From positions 1 to 64,000 of the forward strand of contig CAZSSM010000009.1 of NCBI GenBank assembly GCA_964609385.1: a stretch of DNA of 64,000 nt. The letters are read 5' to 3'. The translations under genes were made by a program, and so were the position numbers. Origin of the DNA: CAZSSM01 sp964609385. GTDB taxonomy: Bacteria; Planctomycetota; Planctomycetia; Isosphaerales; Isosphaeraceae. Under the pieces are notes generated by a model. The model searched no databases and was not told the origin of the DNA. It worked only from the letters and a program-made list of their open reading frames with translations. Of the stretch, positions 17,390 to 26,733 are shown one piece after another. The first letter of the stretch is position 1. The number at the start of each line of letters is the position of its first letter.

Positions 17390-19078
17390 ATGAGTTCCCC
17401 CATGAAGCGCGTCTACGGCATCGACCTGGGCACCACGTACTCGGCCATCGCCTACGTCGACGAGCACGGCAAGCCGGTGATCGTCCCGAATCAGGAGAGC
17501 GAGCGGATCACCCCCTCGGCGGTTCTCTTCGACGGCGAGGCGATCATCGTGGGCAACACGGCCAAGGAATCGGCCAAGGTCGAGCCGGAACGAGTCGTCA
17601 CCCGGATCAAGCAAAACATGGGCGACCCGAACTACGTCTTCGAGCACGAAGGCCAGCCCTTCAGCCCCGAGGACATCAGCTCGTTCGTCCTCCGGAAGAT
17701 CGTCGGCGACGCCGAGATGGCCCTGGGCGAAGGGCCGGTCACCGACGTGGTCATCACCGTGCCGGCCTACTTCGGGACCGCCGAGCGCGAAGCGACCGCC
17801 AACGCCGGTCGGCTGGCGGGACTGAACGTCCGCGCGGTGCTCAATGAGCCGACCGCCGCGGCGATCTCCTATGGCCTGGAAGGCGGCGAGGACCAGACCG
17901 TCTTGGTCTACGACCTCGGGGGCGGGACCTTCGACGTCACCATGATCGAGATCAAGGATCACTTGATCCGCGTCATCTGCACCGGTGGTGACCATCGGCT
18001 CGGCGGAGCGCTTTGGGACGAAGCGATCGTCATGCACCTGGCCGAGCAGTTTCAGGCCCAGACCGGCGAGACCAGCGATCCGCTGGACGACCACGAGGTG
18101 CTCAACGACCTCTTCCTCCAGGCCGAGCGGGGCAAGAAGACGCTCACCCAGCGCGAGAAGGCCCCCTTCCGCGTCACCCACGCCGGCCAGCAGGCGCGGA
18201 TCGAGCTGGACCGCGAGACCTTCGACGCGATCACCGCCCACCTGCTGGACCGAACCATCGAGCTGACCCGGGAGATGCTCGAACAGGCCGCGACCAAGGG
18301 ATACGACCGGTTCGACAAGCTGATCCTGGTCGGAGGCGCCACCCGGATGCCGCAGGTGACTCGACGGCTCAGCCTCGAGTTCGGTATGGAACCCGAGCTG
18401 TACGATCCCGACGAAGCGGTGGCCAAAGGCGCCGCCCTGTTCGGTCTTCGCGAAACCCTCACCGACGAGGTCCGCGAAGTCCTGGCCATCGAAGCCTCCG
18501 AGCAGGCCCGTCGAGATGGCGACGATGTGCCGGTGGTCGTCGAAGTCGACCTCGACTCCGCCGCCCCTCGACAGATCGAGGCGGCCCTCGATCAGGTCGA
18601 GCAGAAGTACGACTTCACCCTGACCGGGCCGGTCCGCGAGCTGGTCGGCACCCAGATCGTCAACGTGCTCAGCAAGGCCCTCGGTGTCATCGCCCGCAAC
18701 GCCCAAGGGCAGGAGCAGGTCGTCTTCCTGTTGGCACGTAACGCCGAGGTCCCCTTGGAGCGCCAACAGGACTTCGGGACCGACGCGGAGAACCAGCACT
18801 CCGTCGACATCCGCGTCATGGCCGGCGAGGGCGAGAGCAGCGAGCCGAGCGACTGCCAAGATGTCGGCGTGGCCACGCTCAACCTGCCCGAGAACCTGCC
18901 GGCCAACAGCCCGATCCGCGTCACCTTCGAGATCAACCGCGAAGGACGACTGACCGTCACCGGGACCGACCTGACCAGCGGCAGCTCGATCGCCGTCGAC
19001 TTCGAGACCGAGGCGGTCATGAACGAAGAGCAGTTGGCCGAGCGCTCCACCGCCCTCCGCCTGATCGACGTTTCCTGA
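17390..19078 (+). CDS. Hsp70 chaperone (DnaK-like) without C-terminal lid
   Basis: 562 residues against about 640 for housekeeping DnaK. The ATPase domain is complete: phosphate 1 GIDLGTTYSAIAYV (residues 10-23), connect and phosphate 2 motifs with VYDLGGGTFDVT, and adenosine motif ILVGGATRMPQV. A beta-type substrate-binding part follows (about 440-545), but the helical lid and disordered EEVD-like tail are absent. An insert of ~90 residues after the ATPase domain (EVDLDSAAPRQIEAALDQVE) is not in standard DnaK. AAAGGAG precedes ATG 17390. First gene of a five-gene unit. Probably a specialised Hsp70 acting with the nearby GrpE-like protein. Confidence 0.92.
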   Translation: MSSPMKRVYGIDLGTTYSAIAYVDEHGKPVIVPNQESERITPSAVLFDGEAIIVGNTAKESAKVEPERVVTRIKQNMGDPNYVFEHEGQPFSPEDISSFVLRKIVGDAEMALGEGPVTDVVITVPAYFGTAEREATANAGRLAGLNVRAVLNEPTAAAISYGLEGGEDQTVLVYDLGGGTFDVTMIEIKDHLIRVICTGGDHRLGGALWDEAIVMHLAEQFQAQTGETSDPLDDHEVLNDLFLQAERGKKTLTQREKAPFRVTHAGQQARIELDRETFDAITAHLLDRTIELTREMLEQAATKGYDRFDKLILVGGATRMPQVTRRLSLEFGMEPELYDPDEAVAKGAALFGLRETLTDEVREVLAIEASEQARRDGDDVPVVVEVDLDSAAPRQIEAALDQVEQKYDFTLTGPVRELVGTQIVNVLSKALGVIARNAQGQEQVVFLLARNAEVPLERQQDFGTDAENQHSVDIRVMAGEGESSEPSDCQDVGVATLNLPENLPANSPIRVTFEINREGRLTVTGTDLTSGSSIAVDFETEAVMNEEQLAERSTALRLIDVS

Positions 19079-19219
19079 TCGGCCCGTCGTTCCGGTCGCC
19101 GCTCGATAGCCAATCCCATGCCTCTCGCGATCCGAGGTCGGCGGCCCCGACCTTCGGATCGCGTTTGATCGCGGATCTCGACCGCTCCATGTCCTCGACT
19201 TGGGAAGGAACTCGCACGC

Positions 19220-21298
19220 GTGTCACGGGTCATCGGAATCGATCTGGGGACGACCAACTCGGTCGTGGCCTGCCTAGACCAGTTCGGCCGTCCTGAAGTC
19301 CTGGCCGACTCGGCGTCGCACCGGTTGACCCCCTCGATGGTCTACTTCGGGGTCGATCCGCCGGCCGTCGGTCATGAGGCCCGTGAGTACGCGCGACTGG
19401 GCGATGACCAGGTTGCCGCCCTGTTCAAGCCGCATATGGGCGACCCGAACTTCCGCCTGGTCTTCGGTTCGAACGCCTTCGACGCCGAAGCGCTCTCGGC
19501 GATCGTCCTAGAATCGCTGCGGGACTTGGCCTCGGAGCGGCTCGGCACGGCCGTCCAGTCGGCGGTCATCACCGTGCCGGCCTACTTCGCCGACGCCCAG
19601 CGCCAGGCCACGCTCGAGGCCGGTCGACGCGCCGGCCTCGAGGTGCTTCGGATCATCAACGAGCCGACCGCCGCCGCCCTGGCCTACGGGCTCCAGAAGA
19701 CCAGCGTCGCCGAGTCGATCTTGATCTACGACCTGGGTGGCGGCACCTTCGACGTGACCATCGCCCGGATCGAGCCGGGCGCCATCGAGGTGCTCGCCAC
19801 CACCGGCGACCACGACCTGGGCGGCCGCAACTGGGACGAGAAGCTCGGCCTCTTCGTCGCCGAGGAATGTCAGCGCCAGGCCGGCTTCGACCCGATGGAC
19901 GACCCGGTCCTGTTGGCCGACCTGATGGTCCGCTGCGAGCAGGCCAAGTGGACGCTCTCGGACCGACGCTCGGCACGGATCACCCTACAGCACGGCTCCG
20001 AACGTTGCGCGGTGGAGGTCACCCGCGATCAGTTCGAGGCGATGGCTCGGCCCTTGGTCGAGCGGACCGACGCGCTCTGTCGAGAGGCCTTGGACGAAGC
20101 CGGCCTGGATTGGCCCGACCTCGCCGGAACGCTCCTGGTCGGTGGCTCAACGCGGATGCCGATGGTCCGTCGCTACTTGGAAGGGTCGGCGGGCCGACCG
20201 CCCCGCGCCGGCGTCAACGTCGACGAGGTCGTCGCCCTCGGCGCCGCCGTCCAGGCCGCTCTGGAACAGGTCGGCGACTCGGTGCCCACCGATGCCCGGC
20301 CTCAGTTCACCCTCGGCGGCTCGCAGAAGATCCTCGACGTCATGTCGCACAGCCTCGGCGCTGTGGCCGTCAGCGACGATCGGAACCGCTACATCAACGA
20401 CATCATCGTCCGAAGAAACCGTCCCATCCCCGCCGAGGAGTTCAAGCGCTACCTCCACGAGACCCATGGCGGGACCAACGATCGCTTGGAGATCTACTTA
20501 ACTCAGGGCGAGAGCGCCGTCCCGCTCGACTGCGCGATCCTGGGCAAATACGTCTTCTCCGGGATCCGTCCGACCGCCGAGGAGGTCGCCATCGAAGTCA
20601 ACCTCCGTTACGATCGCAATGGCGTGGTCCAAGTCGAGGCCCATCAGCGCGACACCGGACACCTTCTGGAGATGACTCGCGAGCCGGTCCCCGACGACCT
20701 GACCTGGCTCGGAATGCCGCCGGCGACCCTCGAGGAGGTTGGTGCCGAGCCGCTCAGCATCTACCTGCTGATCGACGCGTCCAGCTCGATGGCCGGAATC
20801 CCCCTGGCCGAAGCGCAGCGGGCAGCCCGCGAGTTCCTGTCCAAATGTGATATGACCACCGATGAAATCGGTGTGATTTCATTCGCCTCCGATGCCATTC
20901 ATCAATGTGGGTTAACCGATAACCCGCGACGGATCCAAGCGGCGTTGAACCGGATCGAGGCCGAGGGGACAACCAACCTGGCCGAGGCGATCGTGCTGGC
21001 CCACGATCAGATGCGCGAGCGTCACGGTCGGGCCTGCTACCTGGTGATCCTGACCGACGGATACCCCGACGAGCCCGAACAGACCGTCCACTGCGCCGAG
21101 TTGGCCCGAGCCAACGGCCTGGAGATCGTGGCCATCGGCACCGGCCTGGCCGACCGCGATTACCTCCGACGCCTGGCAAGCACCGAGGAAGGCTCGATCT
21201 TTGCGAAGCAGGGCGAGTTGGTCCAGACCTTCGGCCACATCGCGCGGGTTCTCCACGAGGGCGGGCGTGGGCTCCGAGTCATCGAGCCAGGAGCCTAA
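19220..21298 (+). CDS. Hsp70-VWA fusion protein
   Basis: 692 residues. Residues 1-350 are an intact Hsp70 ATPase domain (GIDLGTTNSVVACL, YDLGGGTFDVTIA, LLVGGSTRMPMV). Residues 360-495 contain a reduced beta-sandwich, LGAVAVSDDRNRYIN to RYDRNGVVQVEA. Residues 510-692 are a von Willebrand A domain with a complete MIDAS site: D519-x-S521-x-S523 (LLIDASSSM), Thr584 (EGTTNLAEA) and Asp613 (ILTDGYP). VWA domains bind partners through a metal ion, so this looks like a chaperone switch that recruits a ligand (inference). It starts with GTG at 19220 and is 141 bases after the DnaK-like gene. Confidence 0.92.
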   Translation: MSRVIGIDLGTTNSVVACLDQFGRPEVLADSASHRLTPSMVYFGVDPPAVGHEAREYARLGDDQVAALFKPHMGDPNFRLVFGSNAFDAEALSAIVLESLRDLASERLGTAVQSAVITVPAYFADAQRQATLEAGRRAGLEVLRIINEPTAAALAYGLQKTSVAESILIYDLGGGTFDVTIARIEPGAIEVLATTGDHDLGGRNWDEKLGLFVAEECQRQAGFDPMDDPVLLADLMVRCEQAKWTLSDRRSARITLQHGSERCAVEVTRDQFEAMARPLVERTDALCREALDEAGLDWPDLAGTLLVGGSTRMPMVRRYLEGSAGRPPRAGVNVDEVVALGAAVQAALEQVGDSVPTDARPQFTLGGSQKILDVMSHSLGAVAVSDDRNRYINDIIVRRNRPIPAEEFKRYLHETHGGTNDRLEIYLTQGESAVPLDCAILGKYVFSGIRPTAEEVAIEVNLRYDRNGVVQVEAHQRDTGHLLEMTREPVPDDLTWLGMPPATLEEVGAEPLSIYLLIDASSSMAGIPLAEAQRAAREFLSKCDMTTDEIGVISFASDAIHQCGLTDNPRRIQAALNRIEAEGTTNLAEAIVLAHDQMRERHGRACYLVILTDGYPDEPEQTVHCAELARANGLEIVAIGTGLADRDYLRRLASTEEGSIFAKQGELVQTFGHIARVLHEGGRGLRVIEPGA

Positions 21299-21425
21299 GC
21301 CTGGCCCATGCCGTCGACCTCGATGATGAAGCAGAACCAACAGAGACCCATCGATCGTTCGTGTCCCCGGTGAGACCGACTCGCGACCGACCATCCCCCA
21401 TTCTCCCACCGAGGAGCCCCGCGCG

Positions 21426-22406
21426 TTGACGATATCCCAGGCCCGCTCGTCCGCCGGCGACCCCGGAGATCGGCCATTGGCTGACGCCTTGGCCACGGCC
21501 GGCCCTTCGCCATCCATCCCGTCGACGCCCTCCGCCTCACGATTGGCCGGGGCGAGCCTCCGACGCATCTATGATTTCGGGCTGGCCGGCGCGCTCGGTG
21601 CGCTGATCGGGCTCTATCTCTACGTGGAGATGGTCCGGGTCGACGCCTTAACCCTCCGCGATGCCTTGGCTGGGCTCCTGATCGGCGGCGCGATCGGCTT
21701 CACCATCAACGCGATCGAACCGTTCCGCGACGGCTCCTGGATCCGCCTCGCACGCAACGGTTGTCTGGGCGCCGGCGCCGGGGCCTTGGGTGGCCTGGTG
21801 GGCCTGGTCATCGGCGAACTGGTCTTGAACATCCTCCAAGGCGGTCTGATCGGCCGGTCCTTGGGTTGGGGGTTGCTCGGCCTGGGGATCGGGGCCAGCC
21901 TCGGCCTCTCGGATCGCTCAGTCCAGCGGCTCCGGTTCGGCCTGATCGGCGGCGGGCTCGGCGGGCTCGGCGGCGGGTTCCTCTTCGAGGCCCTGCGGAT
22001 GACCATGGACAATCAACCGAAGCTGGGCCAAGCCCTCGGTGCACTCGTGCTGGGCGCCGGCTTGGGGCTCGGGCTGGCGCTGGTCGAACAGGTCCTCCGA
22101 CGCGCCTGGGTCCAGGTCATCAACGGCCGCCAGGAAGGGCGGATCTTCCTGTTGACCCGCGACGATTCGACCATTGGCCTCGACGAACACGTCGAGATCG
22201 GTCTCTTCGGTGACCTCGGTGTCACCCGCAAACACGCCTTGATTCGACGTCAAGCGAACCAATTTCGACTCCATCCCCAGGATCCCCAACCCCGGACCGA
22301 GGTCAACGGCGTGCCGGTTCACGATCCCCAGGCGCTCGGCGACGGCGACCGGATCCGCCTGGGCGACACGCACCTGATCTTCCGACAGCGAGGCGTCGGC
22401 CGATGA
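21426..22406 (+). CDS. membrane-anchored FHA-domain protein
   Basis: 326 residues. An N-terminal low-complexity stretch is followed by about six hydrophobic, Gly-zipper-like segments (residues 45-225, with LGAGAGALGGLVGLVIGE and GLIGGGLGGLGGG). A C-terminal FHA domain at about 235-325 binds phosphothreonine peptides (STIGLDEHVEIGLFG, VTRKHALIRR, TEVNGVPV). So it is an inner-membrane receptor for phosphorylated proteins. The start is TTG 21426 with GAGGAG at a good distance. Its stop overlaps the next ATG (ATGA), so the two genes are translationally coupled. Confidence 0.85.
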   Translation: MTISQARSSAGDPGDRPLADALATAGPSPSIPSTPSASRLAGASLRRIYDFGLAGALGALIGLYLYVEMVRVDALTLRDALAGLLIGGAIGFTINAIEPFRDGSWIRLARNGCLGAGAGALGGLVGLVIGELVLNILQGGLIGRSLGWGLLGLGIGASLGLSDRSVQRLRFGLIGGGLGGLGGGFLFEALRMTMDNQPKLGQALGALVLGAGLGLGLALVEQVLRRAWVQVINGRQEGRIFLLTRDDSTIGLDEHVEIGLFGDLGVTRKHALIRRQANQFRLHPQDPQPRTEVNGVPVHDPQALGDGDRIRLGDTHLIFRQRGVGR

Positions 22407-24199
22407 CCCAGCAGCACATCTCTCCGCGGTCCTCCGCGACCACGACCGCCCCGACGACCTGGCTGCTCGAGGTCGTCCGCGGCTCGGGGGCCGGGACGCG
22501 GATCGCCCTGAAAGCCGGTCGGACCGTGCTGGGTCGCCGGCCTGGCGAGGCCGGGCTCGACCTCTCGACACACGATCCGAGCCCCGCCCAGACCAGCCGG
22601 CTCGGCGCCTCGCATGCCGCCGTCATCCTCGAAGGCGAACAGATCCGGATCGAAGACCTGGAGAGCCCTAGCGGGACGTTCGTCAACCGGCGCCGGATCC
22701 TGCCAGGGACCACCCCCACGCTCCAGGACGGCGACCTCATCGCCCTCGGCGGCGTCCAGGTCCGACTGGTCCTCGGCGCGGCCGACGGTGGGACCCCGAA
22801 GCCAATCGAGACGCCGACGGCCTCGCCCCCAAAGCCTGCGACCCCTCGAACGACCTCCCGACCCTCAACGCCCCCTCAAGCGACCCCCGCGTTGTCCGCG
22901 CCCTCGACAGCCGGACGGCCACGACCCACGACGACGCCAACCCCAACGCGGACCCGGTCGACTCCGACGACCCCGACCACCTCGACACCCTCGAGGGCAA
23001 CGTCGGGAGCCTCCACCCCCTCAACACGTCCGAAGGCCAGCCCCCCCTCGCCCATCTCCACGTCCACTCCCGGCTCGCGGTCGCGTCCGCAGCGCGCGGC
23101 CGGGTCGTTCCACTTCGCGATCGGCTCGGGCGTGGGTGTCTGTCGGACCTGGGACGATTTCCTCACGATCTCGGCCCAAGACTGGTCCGCGCTCCGCGAC
23201 GAGTTGACCTCCGGGCGTCTGGCTCGATTCCTGGCCGAGATCGGCCGCTCCGACCTGCTGCCGGCACCCGGATCGCGCCGGGACGAGGACGCCGACCAAC
23301 GGCTCGACGCCTGGCTGAAGCGGCTGCCGACGACCAAGGCGTCCGACCCCGAATTGGAAGTTCACCCGCCGCGCTTGGTCGTCCGCGTCCGAGCCGGCGG
23401 TGGCCAGCTCGCCCGTCGGGTCCGCCTGCTCAACGTCGGTTATCGGATCCTTCAGGCCAGCGTCCGCTTGGAACCTTCGGGGCTCGACTGGGTCGCCCTG
23501 GAGCACCGGCCCGGCGTGCCCTTGCAGGCCATCGAAGAGTCCGAGGTCGCGATCAAGTTCACCGTACCCGAACCGTTCACCGTCACCCAGGCGGCCACCC
23601 TGGTCGTCGAGAGCAACGGGGGCAATGCGCGGGTCCCCGTCCTCCTGGAGCCGATCCGGTCCGATCCGTTGGATCCGGCGTTGATGGCCGACGGATCCGA
23701 TCCGGTCCCCTCCATCGGCTGGTCCCTGCATGAGGCCTTGGCAGGGCTGTCGATCCGGGGCCGACTGCTGGCGGCGACCGCCAGCGCGACCGGGCTCCGC
23801 GTGCTCTTCGCGGTGGGTGATCGATTGGCCCCTCCCGAATCGACCGTTCTTGCCCCGGGATTGCTCGGCGCCGTCGGCTTGCTGGCCCTCATCGGTCTCG
23901 TTTTGGGCTTCGCCCTCGCGCGTCGGGGCGGCCATCGTGGCGATGCGCTCTGGTGTGCCGGGCTGGGCGCGATCCTCAGTCTTGGCCTGGCCGCGCTAGG
24001 GCATGCCTTGGCTCACGCCATCGAAGTGATCCCCGAACCGGTCTCCGGATTGCCCCTGATGGCTCTGGGCACCTGGGCCGTCCTGGGCGGAGTTTCGGCC
24101 CTCATCTCGATCGCGATGGTGCCACCCCATGCGTCGAACCCGACGTCCGTGGACAAATCGTCGATCCCCTCATCCCAAGCCTCGAGGCCGCGACCATGA
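22403..24199 (+). CDS. FHA-domain protein with Pro/Thr linker and C-terminal membrane segments
   Basis: 598 residues. FHA domain at 20-125 (VLGRRPGEAGLDLS, RLGASHAAVIL, SPSGTFVNRRRI). Residues 130-230 form a Pro/Thr/Ser-rich linker. A conserved-looking region follows (TWDDFLTISAQDWSALRDEL) with a beta-sandwich (LVVRVRAGGGQLARRVRLLN, VAIKFTVPEPFT). Hydrophobic segments lie at about 490-580. I cannot name the middle domain, which may bind a client or an Hsp70. It overlaps both neighbours by ATGA and therefore belongs to the same operon as the two Hsp70 proteins. Confidence 0.85.
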   Translation: MTQQHISPRSSATTTAPTTWLLEVVRGSGAGTRIALKAGRTVLGRRPGEAGLDLSTHDPSPAQTSRLGASHAAVILEGEQIRIEDLESPSGTFVNRRRILPGTTPTLQDGDLIALGGVQVRLVLGAADGGTPKPIETPTASPPKPATPRTTSRPSTPPQATPALSAPSTAGRPRPTTTPTPTRTRSTPTTPTTSTPSRATSGASTPSTRPKASPPSPISTSTPGSRSRPQRAAGSFHFAIGSGVGVCRTWDDFLTISAQDWSALRDELTSGRLARFLAEIGRSDLLPAPGSRRDEDADQRLDAWLKRLPTTKASDPELEVHPPRLVVRVRAGGGQLARRVRLLNVGYRILQASVRLEPSGLDWVALEHRPGVPLQAIEESEVAIKFTVPEPFTVTQAATLVVESNGGNARVPVLLEPIRSDPLDPALMADGSDPVPSIGWSLHEALAGLSIRGRLLAATASATGLRVLFAVGDRLAPPESTVLAPGLLGAVGLLALIGLVLGFALARRGGHRGDALWCAGLGAILSLGLAALGHALAHAIEVIPEPVSGLPLMALGTWAVLGGVSALISIAMVPPHASNPTSVDKSSIPSSQASRPRP

Positions 24200-26457
24200 T
24201 CCGCCCCCACGTCTCGGCCCACCTCGCCCGAACCGTCTTCCTGGGAATCGCCTTCGCCCTCCTGGTCCTGAGCCTGGCCCCGGGTCCCGCTTGGATCCGA
24301 ACGGCCTCGGCCCAGGGTTCGGCTCCGACCACCGACGACTTGGACGACCGGGTCGATGAGGCGATTGCGCAGGGAATCGCCTACATCCGCGAGCGTCAGC
24401 GTGACGACGGGACCTGGGTCGACCCACGCTCCTCCAGCTACGTGCTCGGGATGACCTGTCTGGCCAGCCTGGCCCTGCTCGAGAACGGGGTCGACCGGGA
24501 CGATCCGGCGATCGCCCGAGCCCTCCGGGCCGTCCTCCCCCGCGCCGCCCGTTGCGACCGGACTTACGAGGCCGCTCTGACCATCCTCTTCCTGTCGAGG
24601 ATCCAGGGCGGATCAACGGACCGCTACGATCCGCTGATCGATCGGCTCTCGGCTCGGCTCCAGGCCGGACAATTCAACGGGGGCTGGTCCTACGGCATCC
24701 CCGTCGAACGCGGCGGGTTCGACCTGGAGACCGACCTCCGACCCGATCGCGAGGAACGCTCGGAACGCATCGAAGATCGGGAGTCGGACCGGCTCAACTT
24801 GGATTTCTCGAGGGGGAGACGGTATCGCCAAGGTGGTCAGATCGACAACTCGAACACACAGTTCGCGTTGTTGGGTGTGTGGGCGGCCAATCGGGTGGGG
24901 TCCCCGGCCGATACCTCCCTGGCGGCCCTGGACTCGCACTTCCGTTCGACCCAAAACGGCGATGGCGGCTGGGGATACCATCCCCGCTTCGGGAACGCGC
25001 CGGCGATGACCTGTGCCGGTCTGATGGGCTTGGCGATCGCCTCAGCGCGGCCGGAGCGCTCCGAGCGGCTGACCTCTAAAGCCTTGGGGCGCGATCTGGC
25101 GGCCGATCCGGCCTTCCAACGCGCCCTGCAACGGGTCGGCCGCGATGCCCGGGACCGAATCAACGCGTCGGCACCGATCTACTATCTCTGGTCCCTGGAA
25201 CGGGTCTGTGTCGCCTTGGGACTGCGCGACCTCGACGGCTTCGACTGGTATCGCGCCGGCGCGACCGAATTGCTCCGTCGTCAGCTCCGCAACGGCTCCT
25301 GGCCCACCCAGCGTTGGGGGGTCGAGGCCGATACCTGCCTGGCCCTCTTGTTCCTCCGCAAGGCGAACCTCGCCTTCGAACTGGACCGGGTCCTCCGATT
25401 GCCCCGGCCCGAGGACGAGCGAAGGACCATCGCCGAGCGCCCCCGAGACGGCGCCCGGGCCGTCTTGATCAACCAGGCTCGGGCCGTCGACAACGAGATC
25501 ACCTCGGGGACCGAGGGCGATCGGGCCACCGTGACGGTCCGCCAGGTCGATGACGCCGAGTTCCCCCGAATCACCCTCGACTTCGAAGTGAAGCGCCCCG
25601 ACGGCACCCCTGTGCTGGAAGCCCAGCGCGATGACTTCCGAGTCACTGAGGACGGCCAGGAGGTCGAGATCGTCGACTTCCAGAGCCCTTTATCGACGAC
25701 CCGACGGCCCACGACCGTCCTCCTCGTGCTCGATCGGAGCCGGAGTATGGCTCAGGAGGACCGGATCGGCGGGCTCAAACGCGCGGTGCGCAGCTTCCTG
25801 GAGGAGATTCCTGAAGGGTCTCAGGTCGGCGTGATCGCCTTCGGCTCAGAGGTCATCACCCTCACACCGATCACGGACGCGTTCGATCGGATCATCCGGG
25901 AAGTCGACCAGCTTGAGCCCGGTGGCGTGACCCGATTCTACGATGCCGTCGACGAAGCCTTGGCCACCTTGGCCTCGCGTCGAGGACGTCGGGCCGTGCT
26001 CGCCCTGACCGACGGGGACGACACGGCCAGCAATCGCGCTGACCTCGAGTCGGTCATCGCGCAGGCGACCGAACTGGGCCTGCCCGTCTACACGCTTGGT
26101 CTGGGCAGCGAGGACGAGATCGAGGTCGATGCCTTGCGGAGCCTGGCCGAGTCGACGCGCGGCTCCTATTACCCAGCCCGACAGGCCGACCAGCTCCGGG
26201 CCATCTACACCCAGATCGCGGCCAACCTCAAGGCGAGCTTCACCCTGACCTACGCCTCCAACCGACCGATCTCCGACGGCACGCTCCGACCCGTGCAGGT
26301 CTTCTACAAAGGGGCCCGCGATGCCGGCGAAGCCCAGTACTTCCAGCCCGGCATGGTCGTCGCCCAGCCGGGATGGCCCCTGCTCTTCCTGATCGCCCTG
26401 GCCGTCCTCTCGGCGCTCATCCTCGCCCCCAACCAATTCCGGACCCGAGACGCCTAG
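24196..26457 (+). CDS. exported alpha-toroid (prenyltransferase/squalene-cyclase-like) plus VWA protein
   Basis: 753 residues from ATG 24196, which overlaps the preceding stop. A signal peptide (FLGIAFALLVLSLAPGPAW) is followed by an alpha/alpha-toroid region at about 50-410, with QW-like motifs QRDDGTW, QNGDGGWGY and LRNGSWP. That fold occurs in prenyltransferases and squalene cyclases, but no catalytic DxDD is visible, so it is probably binding only. A VWA domain follows at about 500-690 with MIDAS DRSRS, a GGVTRFYDA threonine and LTDGDD aspartate. A C-terminal transmembrane segment (PLLFLIALAVLSALILA) anchors it. The mature part should face the periplasm. Confidence 0.88.
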   Translation: MIRPHVSAHLARTVFLGIAFALLVLSLAPGPAWIRTASAQGSAPTTDDLDDRVDEAIAQGIAYIRERQRDDGTWVDPRSSSYVLGMTCLASLALLENGVDRDDPAIARALRAVLPRAARCDRTYEAALTILFLSRIQGGSTDRYDPLIDRLSARLQAGQFNGGWSYGIPVERGGFDLETDLRPDREERSERIEDRESDRLNLDFSRGRRYRQGGQIDNSNTQFALLGVWAANRVGSPADTSLAALDSHFRSTQNGDGGWGYHPRFGNAPAMTCAGLMGLAIASARPERSERLTSKALGRDLAADPAFQRALQRVGRDARDRINASAPIYYLWSLERVCVALGLRDLDGFDWYRAGATELLRRQLRNGSWPTQRWGVEADTCLALLFLRKANLAFELDRVLRLPRPEDERRTIAERPRDGARAVLINQARAVDNEITSGTEGDRATVTVRQVDDAEFPRITLDFEVKRPDGTPVLEAQRDDFRVTEDGQEVEIVDFQSPLSTTRRPTTVLLVLDRSRSMAQEDRIGGLKRAVRSFLEEIPEGSQVGVIAFGSEVITLTPITDAFDRIIREVDQLEPGGVTRFYDAVDEALATLASRRGRRAVLALTDGDDTASNRADLESVIAQATELGLPVYTLGLGSEDEIEVDALRSLAESTRGSYYPARQADQLRAIYTQIAANLKASFTLTYASNRPISDGTLRPVQVFYKGARDAGEAQYFQPGMVVAQPGWPLLFLIALAVLSALILAPNQFRTRDA

Positions 26458-26733
26458 ACGCCGCCTCGAACGTTCGCCATCAAACATCCCGCTCCAATAC
26501 GAGCCGTGGATCCGATGGGGGCGATTGACCGATGGGCCACTCGATGGGAAAGTGTCTCCGGACGGTCAGGATGGGCTGACGCACGCGCCGTCGTTTAGAG
26601 TGTGCAGGGTCACGCGAACCGCAATGGACTGAGGCGGTTCGAGGGGATCTCGCGGCGCGTCGGGTGTGCGACCGGGCCGAACTCCTGACCCTTTGTGGGA
26701 CGGCGTCGACCAGCTCGAAATCGGAGCGATCGG

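Noticed and set aside
17180..18859. 559-codon open frame antisense to dnaK
   Set aside because: The plus-strand Hsp70 motifs are unmistakable; the antisense frame is a GC shadow.
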